A DNA stretch of 64,000 nucleotides from Phylloscopus collybita (taxonomy: Eukaryota; Chordata; Aves; Passeriformes; Phylloscopidae): the NCBI GenBank assembly GCA_027886175.1, contig JAJNNQ010000009.1, positions 13,551,501 through 13,615,500 on the forward strand, written 5' to 3'. This document shows positions 1 through 13,051 of this stretch, piece after piece. The notes under the pieces were generated by a model that saw only the letters and a list, made by a program, of their open reading frames with translations, was not told where the DNA came from and searched no databases. The translations under genes were made by a program, and so were the position numbers. Position 1 is the first letter of the stretch. The number at the start of each line of letters is the position of its first letter.

Positions 1-3000
1 AGAAAATCTCCACTGAAACAAAGTTAGTTCTCAAAATACTATATTTACACAAATCCATACTTAAGGGGATATGCAAGCTTATTATTCATTTGAACATAAA
101 GTGATATGCAAGCCATACCACTACACCTCCCTATTCCACTACAGCACACTTCTGTTTCAGCCCAGTCAATTGTTAAAAAAGCAGAAGCATGCCATACTCA
201 ATGTTTTTCTCGCAATATTTAAAGCAGTTGAAAGTCAAACTATGGCAAAATTTTCACAATGCACTGACTGATGTCAACCAGGAACTGACCAAATCAGTCT
301 GTCACAGCAAAAATCTACTTTTTACAACACAATTAAAATCAAGGTTTAATACTCATATTTCAAACTTTCCAATTTATGGTTTGTCCATCACGAGATGAAT
401 TTAGAAAGTGTAAATCCAAGTCTTTCATCTGTTTAGAAAAGCATTAGATCTGTGTATGTCCTCCCCCTTTGGAAAACTAAAAGTAAGCAAACTGCCTTAT
501 AAATAGCTAGAAAGTATTACTTTGCTATTCTATAAAATTAAATTAAAATACTATCAAATTAGAATGTTACCAAATATTCTTGCTACCCATGAATTTGGAT
601 AAATGTTAGGAAAAACAACATTTTTTTTCAAGATGACTTGTGACACTTGTAAAAAGATCCCCGTTACAAAATAAAGTCAAACTTATACCACTAACGACAT
701 AAAACATCCACTCAGTGAAGAAAAATCTAGTGTGAAAACCAGTTCTCATCATAAGCAAACTCTTTAAATAAGTGAAAGCTTAAGGAACTAGTTACCTGTC
801 TGTAATTTTCAAGGTATTTGTATTTAACTTCATACTCAAAATGCCATGAGTCACCTTTTATACAGTAGTAAGAGTTCTGTCTCCATCTACTGGTTGAAAA
901 GCATTAGGTTCCGTCATCCATATGGGCTATGACTACACCGAGGGTCACACTAGTGATCCTTAATGTTTGCTACTGAATAGCATGATGAATTTCACAGTAC
1001 TTTAATTTATTAAAGAAGCAAATCAGCTTAAGGCTTTCTAAATATTGGTATCTACCCCACCAAACCTTTTGTTCCAACAGCTGTACAACTGAACATCATC
1101 AAGCAGAACATTATTAAAAATAAATCACCGTTTACCAATATTTGTCTTTAATATCTTCAAAATCACAAGCAGCTAATGCACAAGATTGCTTAAGCAAGTG
1201 ATTTCCAAGAAAACCATGATTGTGTGTTAGCTATTTTAATGAGCCTTGCTTATTGCATTTAAAGCAGTTAAAAGATTTGGAACATGAAATGCAACCTGGA
1301 CAAAGAGAAATTTGTTCTTGCTGTATTAAAAAGTCTAAAAAAAAAAAGTCTCACTACAGTTGTTTCTAGTATGCTTTTCAGTAACTGACACTACAAAATA
1401 AACAATGCTTTCACTACATTGTGTAATGTGCAGACAAGTACACTTGTCTGAGTACTTAGTTATTTTGGCATCCAACCCATATGCACTCTGAATAATTATT
1501 TTAAACTTAACTGCACAGACTGTCACAAGATGTCATATGATTTCTTTATTTTTGTCTTCCAGGTTTTCTGGTGCTCTTCAAATCTTCACTGGTCTGATTA
1601 CGTATGGTTTTACAATCATCTTTTAGAGTTGTTTGGGTTCTGACTGTTTTGTTAGTGGTTTTTTTTTAAATCAACAGGCATTCTAGATTTTTTCTTGCTT
1701 ATTGATATGATTCACTGCATTTTAATTGGTTCCTTCAGACTATTTAGCCTCATCCAAATAATTCAGATTATCCTAAACAATTACTCCTATGAAGTCAACA
1801 CATACAAAATTTCCAATACTGATGTCATATATACAGTAATTTAAAGATGTGGATACACTATCACTGTAAAAATGTTTTAGAAGGGTATTTTGATCTTAAT
1901 AACACACACACATATATATTTTAAAGTTTTTGTAACAGTAATGTTTCTATAAATGTTGACACTTAAACCTTTTTATTTGGGTTTTTTATGCTAACAATGC
2001 ACTGAAGAAGTCTTTCAGCATGTTACAAGTTCAAGCATGTATTTTACAGCAAACCTCTTCTGAGTAAATATACTCAATGCTAACACTTTCAAACAGACAA
2101 CCACTGAGGTTTATAATAACATATTTCAGTTATCGATGTGGTGGACTGGTTAAAGTTTTGCTTAGGCATCTTTTCTTTCTCCAGTTTACATCAATGTACG
2201 GAAACTGAACAATGGGGTTTTGTTTTACATGTACTCCTTACCCAATTCTCAGTTCTTCAATATATCCATCATTAATGAACTGTGGTGTTGTAAATTTCTA
2301 ATTTTACACAAAGCACTAACAAAAATTATTACATTAACATATGGGGGATATTTCCTGTTAGCATAAGTAAAGGTGTTAGGGAAAAAAAAATCCAAGCAAG
2401 GTTGTCTAAAGGGTATACTTGCCCACATCACTACACACTAATTTTTTTAAAAATGGACTGTGTGATCTATTGGAAATATTTTCCTACAATTATGCTCAAG
2501 TTTGGCTTCAGGAAAAGAAGCTATTTTGAGCAAATCTAATTTCCAGTTTTTGATTTTAAGATGTATACCTTACAGTATGCAGGACTTCACTGATGTAAAA
2601 CTGTGATTATGCAGACTAATAAGAAAAATATGTCCCAAATAAAGAATTCTAAGAAATTGAGAGGCAAGCTTGCCAAATTTAGGTGGCATTGCATTTCTCA
2701 AACAATAAAAAGCCTTTACATGCACACAATACAGCACATGCTAAGAATGAAACAAAACCAACCTTGCTGTTGAGCCCCGATGAGAGCTGTCTCAAAAAAA
2801 AATAGAAAAAAAAAACAAAACGAGGTTTCAAATAAGTGACAACTAGAAAAAGCTTTCATTAGGCTTTTATTTTTTAAATAACAGAATCAAATATAACTGA
2901 AGACAGTAAACAAACATAAGCTAAAGTGCTGTATTTTATTATGCACAGAATTATCTGTAAGTCTAATACTAGGATACCTGGCAATGAACTTTCTGAACTC

Positions 3001-3459
3001 CCTAAGACTGAGGTTAAGCATTACAAAAAAACCCTGCTCTAAGTTCACGCACAAAAACAGAGCTATGAACCTGACTGAAGCAGTACTTAGAAGAAACCTC
3101 AAAAAGCTTAAGGCACTATAAACTGAAGTACAGCAGGGGCTATAGTTTTTCCAAGATATCCTTTTTTAAACTGGGCCAAATTGGTCCACAGGCACTCTAT
3201 TTGAAAAATGCTTTAAATCTAAGACAACAACTTATTTCTACAATGATACAAATTTACATAAGAAAATATACCCACCACAAATAGCACTGAATCAATTTCA
3301 TGTGTTTGTTATTAAAACCAAGTGTTGGTTTGTCCTTTGAGATATGTTGTATGTAATACCTATACAATTCATTTGTAACCAGCCTTTTTACTGATTACAT
3401 GTATTTGTGTGAATTTGGCTGACAGCACAGAAGGAAAAAGAAAATCAGGATTTACTCAC

Positions 3460-3525
3460 CAGGAGGAATCCCTGTGACACCACATTCCATCCTATAAAGG
3501 AAGTGAAAGTGCTCTTCCCTTCGGT
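3460..3525 (-). other. Candidate cassette (poison) exon in TAPT1 intron 3
   Basis: On the minus strand a pyrimidine-rich tract and acceptor (ending TAAATCAG|ACC) are followed after 66 nt by a near-ideal donor (CTCCTG|GTGAGTAAA). Joined to exon 3 (phase 2) the frame reads about a dozen codons and then meets TAG, so inclusion would truncate TAPT1 and probably trigger nonsense-mediated decay. It does not resemble any TAPT1 exon I recall. The splice sites are seen directly; real splicing is unproven and it may be a chance pseudo-exon. Confidence 0.3.
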
Positions 3526-3949
3526 CTGATTTACAAGAAAGAAAGAAAGAGAAGGTTGTAATGTTGCTACACTATGCACTGTTACTGGAAGGAGAAAGGA
3601 GTACTTGATCTGAGAGTATACTACAGAAAATAATGAATGCATCTTCCTTTTTGTGTTTGGTAGAAAGCTACACATTTTGGTGGGCAGATGCACAACTTCC
3701 TCAGTGATCTTCTGGTGACAATAAAAAGTTTATGGATTTCATAGCTAAACTCCTCAGCAAAAAAAAAAAAAAAAATCGGCTTGGGAATAAGTTTGCAACA
3801 GAGGTTCAAATTTATTTAATAGCCTGATAATATGAACAAATAAATAATGTCCATAAGAAGAACGCCAGTGTATTTGTTTGTTTTATTCTTCCAGATAGGC
3901 TTTCTTTTTTGGAACAATGCTGTTCTATTTATTTCCTACCGAAAATATT

Positions 3950-3969
3950 AATCTGTGAATTCACAGATT
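3950..3969. repeat. 20-bp perfect palindrome
   Basis: AATCTGTGAATTCACAGATT is its own reverse complement. It lies in TAPT1 intron 3, and the match stops exactly at its ends. Nuclear-receptor-like half sites are possible but unproven. Confidence 0.8.
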
Positions 3970-4127
3970 GTCAATGGGAATTTTAAGAGGTACATACAAC
4001 ATAGTTGAAGTTATTATGTTACTGCTGACACAACCTAAATTCACTTATTTCAGAGAGCAGAGTAAAAGAAAAATACATAACATTATTTATAACCTATCTA
4101 TATCTACTTCCACATGGAAAAGATTAC

Positions 4128-4253
4128 AGATTCACAGAATATTCTGAGTTGGAAGGGACCCACAAGGATCATTAAGCCCAACTCTTTAAGTAAATGGCCT
4201 GTGCAGGGATTGGACCCACAGCCTTGGTGTCATTAGCACCATGCTCTAGTTCC
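4128..4253 (-). mobile_element. tRNA-Ile-derived SINE with CR1-like tail (TguSINE1-like)
   Basis: Read on the minus strand, about 4195-4253 follows a tRNA-Ile(AAU) from the D-stem to the 3' acceptor end: TAGAGC, GGTGCTAATGAC around the anticodon AAT, AAGGCTGTGGGTCCAATCCC over the T-arm, then the acceptor-end bases. It runs straight into a tail with the avian CR1-type 3' end (CCTTCCAACTC then ATTCTGTGAAT). This is the layout of TguSINE1, a songbird SINE mobilised by CR1. The copy is 5'-truncated, lacking the first part of the tRNA and the A box, so it should not be transcribed by Pol III. The family name is from memory. Confidence 0.8.
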
Positions 4254-7200
4254 TGGTGGGATTCAGCTCTGGTGTGAGACATGTGAGGGGTAGGTGGGTG
4301 CTGCTCACACAAAACAGAATTTTGTTGGGCTTCCACCATCCAGGTGCTGCCCTCAGCCCTTGGGAAGAGCCCAAAGGGTCCTGGACCCACTCCTGACAGT
4401 GGGGAGTGGGGAATTCCTGCAGATGAGGTGTGTGTGGGAGGTCTCTTGTAAAGGTTTTGTCAATCTATGTTTACATGAAAGAAAATTCACAATTTTCTGC
4501 TGTATTTTCTTAAGAAACTAGAACTTGGAGAAAAGAGTCTCACTTTCCCTCATAAATCCTTTGTGGAATGATGTAAAATACCTTTAAACATAATTAAATT
4601 GGGAGCCTTATCAGAGTTTCATTAACTGCTAATGCAATTTTAGCTTACATATCAGTGTTTTACAAATAATGCAGAAGAGCTTTTCCACATTCTCACACTG
4701 CCTTTTATTGTTATGCAACACATTTTCAAGAAAAATAAGTTAGCTCTGTGAAAGAGCTTCAAAACAGGCAGCAATATTAATCTACCCAGATCTCAGATCT
4801 CTGGGTCTGAGATACTGATAAAAAAATTATCTGAATTGTAAAATGACACTGTACCTTTCAACCTCTGGCAGAGTTAGTTTTAGGAAACTGTCACCAAGGA
4901 TTTTAATTCAAACAGAACTCCACCAGGTTTGCTTCTCTGTGTACCTTAACACATACTTTGCTGGAACAACAAACTTTTTATGCTGTCAAAGAATATTTTA
5001 ATAAAGTGAGAGTAGTCTTCAAGATTCAAAGAATAATTTAGGGAAGTTATTTTATTGTCTCAAAAGAAAATACAGTAGAGGCGATTTTTTGCTATTTCAG
5101 AAGATGCAATCTAATTTTGTGAATTGTGTGGGTTAATTTTTTTAAAAGCACCCTGCCACTTATAGAGCATAGACATAATGAAGTTGCACCTGCCAAAACC
5201 ACCACCATGTGATGATTTGTCAGGTTGATCTCAGTAATTAAACAAAGCAGTTTAGTTTACTCGATAGAATCTTGGATTCTTCTGACTGAAGTTCTTGAAG
5301 TTTTTTAAAAAATTGCTTTGTCAGCACCAATATAGCTCTGACAAAAACACAGAACTAAATGTGCTCAAAATGAAAGATAAGTGATAATGAAGAATGACAG
5401 AAGTCAAATTGAAGTGCTTACAGTGTCTAGGTGGAAAAAGGAAACTATTTTCTTTAAAATACATTACTCTTTGTTTCCCTTCAGAACTCTGTAAAATGAA
5501 ATACTACAACATGTGGAAGAGGCTATAAACCACTTCCCCTACATTTAAGCACTTTGCATAATATACCATAGACAGCAATTAGCCCATTTATATAGAATGC
5601 GGTTTTATTGTTTTAAAAAGAATAATGGGTAATATAATCTTCCTCTACACTGAAAAGAGAAGATAGAATTATGAGGAAATAAATAAACTGAAGAGTAAAC
5701 TGGAAGGAAAATGGAACACTCACTGCTCAATAACTTCACTGAAATGTTGAGAAAAAAGTCAAGTTGAAGGGAGGAGCACTTTTATTTACTACACAGAATG
5801 GAATATGATGTGGCAGGTTCAAGTAACAACTAGTCAACATTTATTTGGTATTTGCAAAGAAGAGCAAGCTAAAAGATAAACAGCCACCTGCTTTGTAAGT
5901 ACCTTTTGTAATTACAAATGTGCTTTACCTATTCAAATCTATTTTGTTACAAATACATAAAAACGTATTTCTTGAGCTGGAAGAAAATCACAAATATTTT
6001 TGCCCTAACAAATAAAATCAGCCTAACTACAGAAAATAAGAAAACCCCCCAAAACTCAAAGTGCAGGCTCTGAATACTTGGAAGTAAGAATAATTATATC
6101 TGAAGAAGTTCCATTACATATTATAGACATGAGTCCTAAAACTTTCAGTAAAAAGTCACCAACTTTAGAACATGAATGAATTAGACAAAGTCTCAGGTAC
6201 TGAACAAGTAGAAGTCCTAGTGAACTAAATTCCAAACACATTGGAGAAAATTGTGATGAAAGAAATTGCTTCAGGAGTTGTTACAAAAACAAAGACTTCT
6301 TCACTCAAGATAATCTCAGTTTCACAGCATCTTACTTGATAACACTTTAACACAGTCAGATTCAAGAGATTAAACTGGCTTCTACTGTGCCTTTCACACA
6401 AAATACTGTCAAGCAAGCAGGCAAAATATTAGCATTGCAGGTGCATGTATGCAGATATAAACACATCACATGCACGTGAGTGCATATGGTGCTTCAAATG
6501 TCACTTTCATCCACATATTGAACAATAACCAGCAACTGGTCCTTGAAATCATTAAATGTAATTTCAGAAGAGGAGAAAAATTTCTTTGCCAAAAGCAAAG
6601 CTGAGTTTATAAACGAGAAAGAAGATTTTTAAACAGAAAAAGTAAGATTCAAACGATACATTGAACTCCATTACATTTACCTGAATTTAGTAATAGCATC
6701 CATATAGATATCTATAAATAGGCACATAATTTGCCTTGTCATCAGGTTAAAACCAAGTAACTGTCATTTTTACACACCTAAGAAAACTCTCTTGACATAA
6801 TAAGTATGAGGTTCAGTTCAAAATTAACACACAATAAAACATTAGAGACTGCCATCTAGTGCCTATTTTTAACATCACCAAATACAAACATTTCAACTTT
6901 AGACTATATTTTAAAATTTTATTATTTTGCAACTAGAGTACCATTTGCTGTAACCAGAACACACATTTCTAAACTATGCATCTAAAAGACCTTCATATAT
7001 AAAAGACAATACTGATAATGCAAATACAAACAACTTGATTTTAAAAAATTTTAAAAAATCAGTAACCAAAAATCAACTTCAAGTTTTGGAAAATTCAGAA
7101 TAAAGATCCTGAAGTCTTTATTTATTCAAGCAAAAAAGATAACATCAATACAGGTGTTCCTTTTATTTTAGCCTACACTTAAAGCTTATACAAGCAACTT

Positions 7201-7871
7201 TACCAAGAAGTAGCAGATTTTATGAAGGAAACTAATTCTACCCAATTTTTGATGCCTAAGCCAGAAGGGCAAACTAAAAAGTTTATGTATTGGCAACTTC
7301 TTAGTATTGCTATGAACAGAAAAGCAAGGCATTAAAATCTAAAATTTCTTAATATTCTGATTGGTTTTCCTTTCCATGTTTCACCCTAGGATTCTTCGGA
7401 GGAAAGAACACATTTTATTCAGGGATCTTTTCAGCAAAGTTTTCCATGAAAATAAGGAAAGCTTTTTACTGTTAAAAAACAAACAACTTCTGTTTCAATA
7501 TCAAAGAGTCTATCAAAAGACATGAGCCAAGTCTAAGAAATTTTAAAAAACATGTTCAAATAGATGTTAGATAAGAGAACAAAACTATAAGGTAAGGTTA
7601 CATCTCTTTCCTTTACTAACCTGAATGTGCCTAAGTGGTGCTGTTATCAAACTTGTGTCTGAAGGAAGCAATGGTGACAGTTAGTGACTGCTGGTAAAGC
7701 TTAGAAGTCCCACACACACTTTTACTTTGGCTAGTTTAGACTGAGACTTCCATTTTACAGCAGAAGTCATTAGTAGTTCAAATGGCACTGAAAGGCCATA
7801 AAATGAAGCACACACATAAACAGTGACATATTATTTAAGGGTATCAACACCTTTCTCTTGAATCAACTTAC

Positions 7872-7990
7872 CGTATGCCATAGCAAGGCAAAGTGATGAA
7901 CCGGAACATTGCCAGAAAAACTCTCAAAGGAAGCAGGGTGAACACATACAGAAAAGCATCCAGGCACAAAAAGATTCCAAAAAACATCAA
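7872..7990 (-). CDS. TAPT1: TAPT1 coding exon 3 (first membrane segments)
   Basis: Internal exon of 119 nt: 39 codons plus two bases (CG) of an Arg codon, so it ends in phase 2. It begins LMFFGIFLCLDAFLYVFTLL and ends FITLPCYGI. It is almost entirely hydrophobic and forms the first membrane-spanning part of TAPT1, matching the recalled human segment with conservative changes (V to F, L to M, LL to FI). The acceptor is TGTAATTTAG|TTG and the donor ATACG|GTAAGT. The next known exon should begin with the DRRLLQPAQVCDILKG segment; I did not find it between 1 and 7871, so it should lie beyond the left edge. About 400 residues of the roughly 570-residue protein are therefore outside the window. Confidence 0.97.
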
Positions 7991-10900
7991 CTAAATTACA
8001 AAAATAAAAAAAAACAGAAGTATGTTAGTAGTTTATAAAATTTACAAAAAGTTTATAAAGTATTATGTTACGAAAAATACATTTACATAAGACTAATTAA
8101 CCAAACAAGTACAATATTCTCACTTGTTCAATCAGCTGAATTGTAAAAAACTTTAACATGCTGTGCATTTGAAGACTATTCAGCAAAAATTCTGCACCAC
8201 AAGGTCCAAGCAGTGAAGGCTTTTGTAGACTTTCACAGCTCACTGAACTTAGTCCTTATTTAATATATAAACTGCAGCTGAATCTAACTGTAGCTCATTT
8301 TCCAATGGTGACTTTCCTGTAAGGTTACCAAAGTTCACGTTTTAACCTTAGGAGGAAAAAACCCATAGAGCTGTGTGTAAATGTGCACAGCCATTTTCTG
8401 CCTATCTCCTTTTTCAACATTACTTCCTGCCCCCAAAACGTTTTCTATTACCTTGTAAATTTTCTATTGCACAGCCAATTACAGCTGTGGTAGATCTCCT
8501 TCAAAGAAAAAACATTTTTTTTCATACAAAGAATATAAAATATAAAGAGGTAAACTTCCAATTGTGCTCAGTTTAAATGTTTTATCCTTAATTTATTCAT
8601 TCTTTGTGGCTACAAGCCAAGCAACTCTATGATAGTTAAACTAGACACAAACTCTACAACTCCAAAGTCTAGAAATATGCTTTCATGCTTCTGTCAGACC
8701 ATAAGCAGACCATAGTATTTTTACCTGAAAGGACAGTCCCATAGAAGCCATCTTAACTGGGTACATAATTAAGATTAGCAACATCTAAGACCTAGATATC
8801 CACGTCAGATATGCATTTACATGTGAAAGTTGTATGTACTGCTGATGGGAAAGGAAGATATTGGGGTGGGCATGTAAACCAAAGTATAAGTAAATTACTT
8901 TTATCTCTCACAATCCCTTTGCCTTTCAAAGTACCTTCTTTGTTAGCTTGTGCAATGGCCAGTTCCATGTCCAGTGAGCACTCTTACACCTCACGCGTCC
9001 TTGCAACTCCGAAAGCAATCCTACAGACTGCACTCCAGAACAGCTATCCACAAGCCACATAAAACAACTGACTAGGCACAACAGCACTGCCATCATCCTT
9101 GAGTTTTTACTTTCCTTTATAATATTATTTCAACCAATTCTACAGTGGTAGAATACTTCAATACCATCATGATGTTAAGGTCTCTTTCCTGGTATTTACT
9201 CATTCACCTCTAGTACCATTTTCTAAAATTTCAGCATTTTGAGTTATTATTCAAAGTTATCAGGAGCAGTGGTTACATGAACTGTGGATAAATTTATGCA
9301 CTGCCTTAATAAGCTGTTAAGCTATTTCTTTTAAAATAACTTTTAAACTAGGTGTTGAATATTGAAGCACTGAAGAAAACTGGAACTGAACACCTAGTAT
9401 TTTCAAATTCCTCAACCCAACAAAACAGAAAGACAGCGCGTCATTTTGCTTGTCTTCTTTGAGGATATCTTTATAATCTCAAAAACTACACTACTTTTCC
9501 TTTTACATTTAGACAGCCGCCTTCTCCACCTGAGTGCAATGACTGTTTTTCACATTCTATAAGTTTGCACTATTATTTGCAATTATTGTTTAATGTACAC
9601 ATTTTCCCAATGTTTTTACTACATGCACCTGATGGAATATAATCGGTGCTGAACCTTCTACTCCCTTCTGTAAACATTATTTTTGCTGCTCCATTCCAGA
9701 TATTAAGGGACTAACAGAAAAACCTACAGAGCTTTTCCACCATCATGACTATAACAATGGAGCACAAAGTTTAATTTTGAGATCAACTGAAAACTGTTCC
9801 CTTAAGATGGCAGGAAGAGATCACCAGATCACCTTATTTAGTATAAGCAACCTACTACAATGAAAAGCTCCCACTGAAACTGCACAAAATGCTTGAGTGG
9901 AAGTAGCATTTACATGGTAAATTATTTGGCTTCTCTAAATAAAAAAGGGGTACTCATAACAACAACAATACTGCCCTTTGAACATTACACCCCTCTCTAA
10001 AACTATGGATGTTCAATAAGTGCCTATTAAGTAATATGTCCCTAGATTAGGCTTTGATAAATTCACTCCAATTTATTCTCACTTTACCTGATTATAGTTT
10101 TCATTCTTATTCTGTAATTATACTATTAGGTAGTAAACAAAATAAGCCATCAAGAAAATTCTTCTCTTCCTTTACCAGTGTCTCACATACGCAGATTTTT
10201 GTATCACGTCAGCAAGTGATTTCTGCAACAGATAGAATCTGTACACTATTTAGTTGATTTCTAGGTGCTGCATTTGATATGGTTAGTATGTGTATTAACA
10301 TAGACTAAGCCAATGCAAAGAACTAAAAAAATATTTCGTAATCTCGCTGTAGAAGGGTAACTACCAATTTTTAAATCTCTTCATTATTCAGTTTCATAAT
10401 ATTTCAAATTCAAAGCACAGACTGAAGTTTGATTTACCATGCAAAACCCATCAATTGCACCACTTACAGCAATAATAATAATTAATCTTATTTATAAAAA
10501 GACTGCTGGATATTGCATGTTCTTACACACTGAAAGTTTTTTTGAAAAGCTATGGTGACGATCCTTCAGAATAATTTCTGTGCCTTGGAGACAGCATGTA
10601 ATAATCTACATAATTAAAATGGGGATGATGTCAAAATGCTGTATCATTCTGAGTCTCCACTGTAAGTGGAATATTCTATCATAAACTGGAATGGGTAAAT
10701 ACTGAGGATGCGAAGATACCATCACTGGAGATGTTCAAAGCCTCCAATCCTGAACAACCTGTTGTAGGTTACACAGCTTTAAGCAAGGGCATGGACTACT
10801 CCATGGGTTCATCCCAACCTCATTCATTTTGTGATTTTCTGCAGTAACTGACTGCAAATTTAGTTTGGTAAGCCAGGTCTCATCATGGCTGAAGAACAAA

Positions 10901-11974
10901 TTTAATGACACTGAAGGGGGGACACGAGCATTACTGACCAAGGGAATCCTGCCCACCTTTCCTCCTTTCTCCACTGCTCTTTCATCTTTAGTTATAAAGC
11001 TCCCCTTCTGTCCTTGTGTAGACTCTGAATTCTCAAGAATACTGGCTGAGCAAATCGGCTCACTATTCTAGCACAGAGCAAACAGACCAAGGAAAATATA
11101 ACATTCACTGCTGAATTATGAGTGGATTTAACTCCTGGAAGGTCCAACAAGCACCACAGCTCATGCAAAACAGGCAGTATGCATAACGCAGGAGACTGAA
11201 GTGGGAGGAAGAGCAAAACAGGCTTCTTCCTTCAGTCTAAATTAAAATGATTTAGCCCTGTGTAACTTCATCCCTAGAGATTTTGGGAATTTTAGCAGTA
11301 TTAATTTTAATGTTATCATTACACTGCAGCCTAGACAAACCAATGTTGCCTTACTCATCATTCCTCAGCATACTGTTGCTGCCTCCCAAATCAACATGGT
11401 TAAGCCAGAACAAAACTGGCTCACGGTACAGCCAGAATTATATCTCAGTTGACATAAAGGAGGTGGAAAGAATCCCTCAGGAAGGGCCGTAACATTGGGA
11501 CAGAGAGGAGAGATGTGGTAAACAGTGGCAAGAAGCAAAATAAAAGGTTATGAAAATTAAGTCAAACACCTTAGAAAAACTCATCTGTCACCATATTTTT
11601 ATAAGACTGAATGAAACCTTCCCATCCTCAGAGAATTTTACAATGGAAAAAAATCTTTGAAATAATTTTTTAAGGTAAAATTGCAGTTTGCTGTAAAAAA
11701 GTTTTATTTTGCTTGATTATTCCTTTAAGGATCAGTGACATCTTTATATTTGAATTAATTTGTCATCATCTGCATTTGTTTGTCTCTGCTAATAAAGAGA
11801 GTTGCCAGCAGCAACAAGCAGACAGGCAAGAAAACCCTGAAACAAAAATGATCATTATAGAGGTTTACATCTTGTTTTTATAGCAAAAGTGTTTTAAAAG
11901 TAAATAGTTCTTTAAATAATTTAATTCAACATATTTCATCTCTGAATTGAATCAAATGTTAAAGCATACTTCAC
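7991..11974 (-). other. TAPT1: TAPT1 intron 2
   Basis: Intron of 3,984 nt between exons 2 and 3, bounded by GTGAAG at the exon 2 donor and TTTAG at the exon 3 acceptor. Contents are AT-rich unique sequence and a degraded CR1 3' fragment near 10708-10846. No other gene or RNA was recognised. Confidence 0.9.
10708..10846 (+). mobile_element. CR1 LINE 3' fragment, degraded
   Basis: The stretch from the 'ATCACTGGAGATGTTCAAAG' segment to the 'CATCCCAACCTCATTC' segment follows the usual CR1 ORF2 C-terminus and 3' UTR end, in plus orientation, with many substitutions. It lacks the clean terminal octamer and is an old 5'-truncated copy inside TAPT1 intron 2. Confidence 0.6.
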
Positions 11975-12105
11975 CTTTTCCAGTTCTTTTGGTATCCGCA
12001 TGCATGTGTACACTCTCTCTCGCCGCTCTGTGTATTTTGCTTCATTGTGTTCAAGGAAATAACCTCTTGTTAGCTCAGCACTGATGAATCTCAGCAAGGA
12101 AAGAT
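11975..12105 (-). CDS. TAPT1: TAPT1 coding exon 2
   Basis: Internal exon of 131 nt. With the single base carried from exon 1 it gives exactly 44 codons and ends in phase 0. The peptide starts DLSLLRFISAELTRGYFLEH and ends ERRERVYTCMRIPKELEK, nearly identical to the recalled human segment (E to D at the junction, L to I, L to M and R to K elsewhere). This is the conserved cytosolic stretch just before the first hydrophobic segment and is rich in charged residues. The acceptor reads TTTCTGAATAG|ATC and the donor GGAAAAG|GTGAAG, both on the minus strand. Base composition is ordinary, unlike exon 1. Identity is secure because of the sequence match, the splice sites and the unbroken frame on both sides. 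Confidence 0.97.
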
Positions 12106-13021
12106 CTATTCAGAAACACAGTAAGTAGAAGATACTTCAGGGCACGACCTCCAGAGGGTGAGAAGCTGCTATACTTCTGTTACTTATTACTTGCTACATG
12201 TTTCATTTACATGGCCTCTAACCCAGAAGGTTTCTGCTGATGGTTAAAAACTTTGCATGGAAGGAATTACAGGAGATGCAAGTCCAGCGCTCTCCCATTC
12301 AACCCCCTGCTGCCTCCCAACAAACAAGCTACTTTTCCCAGGCAATCAGACATCCCACTTCTACAAAACATTACTCAAAGCAGCTACACAAAATGCAATA
12401 CACTGAGTGAATCTAATCCTTAACGTATTATCAGACCTCCTAAATTTACTAAACTCTATTTTTGACTTCTTAAAAGCTATTTTCTCTCTCAGCAACATTG
12501 GCAATTTGCTCTTTATTTTAAAGAATAGCTTTCTGCAAGAGCAAAACGTTCACATACACAATCCCAAGCGATTTGGTGCACAAATGGTACAAACACACTA
12601 AACCTTTGGGGATCAGGTCTTTCACAACCAAAAAGCATCAAGCACATACAGATCCCCTATGCTTTAATGGCTGTAGGTAAATAACCTGAGGGCTGACTGG
12701 CCTGTGTTTAAGCAGCTTATATGGTTTTTCAAAAAGACAGCACAGAGTAGTCTTACAAAATTAATAACATATAAAATTATAATTATGAAATTCAGACTGT
12801 CAGCACAAGAAGGTTGAATTTAAGCTTCAACACTCACTGACGAGGTCTGACATTACTATCTCCTTGTAATACTTCAGAAGTGACAGAACACTACATTGAA
12901 GTTCAACATCTTTGGTTACCGGTATTTAAAACCAGAAACTCTCAATGTTCACACAACACCCAGAAGATGAAAATCACTTATCTACACAAATAGATGAAAA
13001 GCTACAGACACTTACTATAAG

Positions 13022-13051
13022 TATTTGTGAACAAGCACATGTTCACAAATA
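13022..13051. repeat. Inverted repeat, 11-bp perfect arms
   Basis: Arms TATTTGTGAAC and GTTCACAAATA are separated by 8 nt within TAPT1 intron 1. They could form a small hairpin in the pre-mRNA; no miRNA-like extension is seen. Confidence 0.7.

Larger units (their letters stand above)
1..7871 (-). other. TAPT1: TAPT1 intron 3 (partial)
   Basis: AT-rich non-coding DNA downstream of exon 3 on the minus strand, running off the left edge. It holds a tRNA-Ile SINE (4128-4253), a candidate 66-nt cassette exon (3460-3525) and a 20-bp perfect palindrome (3950-3969). Small (CA)n/(TA)n and A-run tracts lie near 1905-1920 and 3760-3774. I found no conserved TAPT1 exon here; the short open frames show no recognisable protein. 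Confidence 0.85.

Noticed and set aside
4128..4253. Functional tRNA-Ile gene
   Set aside because: Only the D-stem-to-3' part is present, the A box is missing and a CR1-like tail follows, so it is a SINE copy.
1..7871. TAPT1 exon 4 within the window
   Set aside because: Neither the DRRLLQPAQ nor the FMMHYVDYSMMYHL segment was found on the minus strand; exon 4 probably lies left of the window.
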